Part shown: positions 63,086 to 64,000 of the stretch, one piece after another
How the letters are laid out: each line of letters starts with the position of its first letter
Position numbering within the stretch: the first letter of the stretch is position 1
DNA from: Hippopus hippopus
Taxonomy: Eukaryota > Mollusca > Bivalvia > Cardiida > Cardiidae
Assembly (NCBI GenBank): GCA_946811185.2
Contig: OX328096.1
Coordinates: 69,749,345 to 69,813,344, forward strand
Direction: 5' to 3'
Length of the DNA stretch: 64,000 nucleotides
Program-made: the position numbers and the translations under genes
The notes under the pieces: model-generated
The model's database searches: none
Told to the model about the DNA's origin: nothing
What the model saw: the letters and a program-made list of their open reading frames with translations, nothing else

Positions 63086-63349
63086 TGAGCCATACTCTGT
63101 GAAAAGGGGGTTTAATACATCTGCAACAAAGTATTTACCCAAGTCAGCCTGTGCAGTCCGCGCAGACTGATCTGTGTTGAAATCTTTTGTTTTTGATGGA
63201 TTTTTTCTGCATGTCCAAGGACTACTCCACCGCATGATTCAGTCAGACGACAAAATTAATTTTATGGTTCCATTGTTATATAATAACTTGCTGAGTATAA
63301 TCTATCACGAAGATGAATTAAACTCCCTTTTGCTGGAGTATGGTTCAAA
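63086..63349 (+). mobile_element. MITE-B copy 21
   Basis: TTGAGCCATACTCTGTGAAA, GGGGGTTTAATACATCTGCA, hairpin GTCAGCCTGTGCAGTCCGCG, TTTTGCTGGAGTATGGTTCA. Begins 18 bp beyond the LTR element. Confidence 0.85.
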
Positions 63350-63635
63350 TTATCTTAAAAACCATGTCTTATTCAATCAATTGTCTAGCTCACGAATTGA
63401 ATTTAATTCAATCTTTGAAACGTGAGCCATCTGTTGTTTGTTAACGCCATCCGTTATTGACATTGTATTGAATTTAAGGAACATTGTGTCAGAAGAAGAA
63501 ATGCCTATGACAAGGAGCGCTAGTATCTCCTTTAGCCATAAATCTGTGATACGAAATTATGTACAGTGAAACTGTTATTAACTTATTTAACTCATAATAC
63601 GGAAACATTCAGAATTGTGTCATCCAAATCTGTTG

Positions 63636-63945
63636 GGTCGAGCCTGCAAGCGCAGTTGGTAGCGCACAAGACTTGAGAACATGGGAGGGGGGTTGGAGGG
63701 CTGATTCGTATCCCCAATTTCTTTCCGAGCTTTGATGATAGTCATTGCGACAGGTCTCATTGTTTTCTCATCGCTTATCATTGTTTCCATGATAGTTATG
63801 GGGGAAAGCAGTCAGTGGCTTGTGAAGAATATCGTGAGAAGTACTGGTAACAGAAACTCCAGGAAAGCATAGATAATTGCACTGGCTGGTGAGATATAAC
63901 TGAAAAAATGTTGAAACAGCGTTTAACACCATTCAATTTATCAAA
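63636..63945 (+). mobile_element. SINE-D copy 8, full length
   Basis: The head GAGCCTGCAAGCGCAGTTGG, TAGCGCACAAGACTTGAGAA (A box) and GCTGATTCGTATCCCC (worn B box) is followed by the usual body (TTTGATGATAGTCATTGCGA, GGGGGAAAGCAGTCAGTGGC, ACTCCAGGAAAGC). The tail is TTGCACTGGCTGGTGAGATA then AACAGCGTTTAACACC. Confidence 0.9.
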
Positions 63946-64000
63946 CAAATTTACTGTAGGAGGTATGAGTTAACATTGAGATAAAACACGAACATGGCCT

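Overview
The window reads as repeat-dense, AT-rich intergenic DNA from an animal nuclear genome. It holds no recognisable host protein-coding gene, rRNA gene or intact tRNA gene. The mix is metazoan: mariner, Tc1, PIF/Harbinger and hAT-like DNA transposons, an APE-type LINE, a Ty3/gypsy element with integrase ahead of reverse transcriptase, tRNA-derived SINEs and swarms of short hairpin MITEs. From general knowledge of such hairpin families I suspect a bivalve mollusc; that is inference. Boundaries were read by eye without alignments and may be off by a few to tens of bases.

Three MITE families dominate. MITE-A is about 210-230 bp, with ends like TTAACCCTTA and a central hairpin around CAGACTGCACAGAACGTGCA. 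MITE-B is about 260-285 bp, with ends GAGCCATGCTCTG and an off-centre hairpin around CAGCCTGCGCAGTCCGCG. MITE-C is about 225 bp, with ends TTAACCCTTTACCA and a central hairpin AAATGCTGGTAACCAGCATT. They recur from one end of the window to the other, in both orientations and all states of decay. SINE-D and SINE-E have different tRNA-like heads but a common tail.

Layout. 0-9 kb: MITEs, SINEs, one dispersed repeat (P) and a nearly intact mariner (3.06-4.40 kb). 9-19 kb: a Tc1-like pseudogene, a long-TIR element (11.1-11.8 kb), a mariner relic split by repeat P (13.35-14.44 kb), a three-unit tandem duplication (16.66-17.87 kb) and a 150-bp perfect hairpin. 18.85-24.30 kb: a 5.4-kb PIF/Harbinger-type element inside a dispersed repeat (J), with an empty-site paralogue near 35.27 kb. 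25-43 kb: clustered MITEs, a 0.7-kb GTC/GTT triplet tract, a 42-bp minisatellite and several clean nested insertions. 43.3-47.5 kb: a deleted mariner, then a fold-back element carrying a TTAA-flanked insertion. 48.0-52.3 kb: an hAT-like element abutting or interrupting a decayed LINE. 57.7-63.1 kb: a complete LTR retrotransposon on the minus strand with two LTRs, a tRNA-Pro primer site, gag, protease, integrase and then reverse transcriptase, most of RT plus RNase H being deleted.

The elements record a relative history: MITEs and TTAA- or TA-specific elements sit inside one another with readable target sites. Only the mariner at 3249-4421 keeps a full-length transposase frame; everything else coding is broken.
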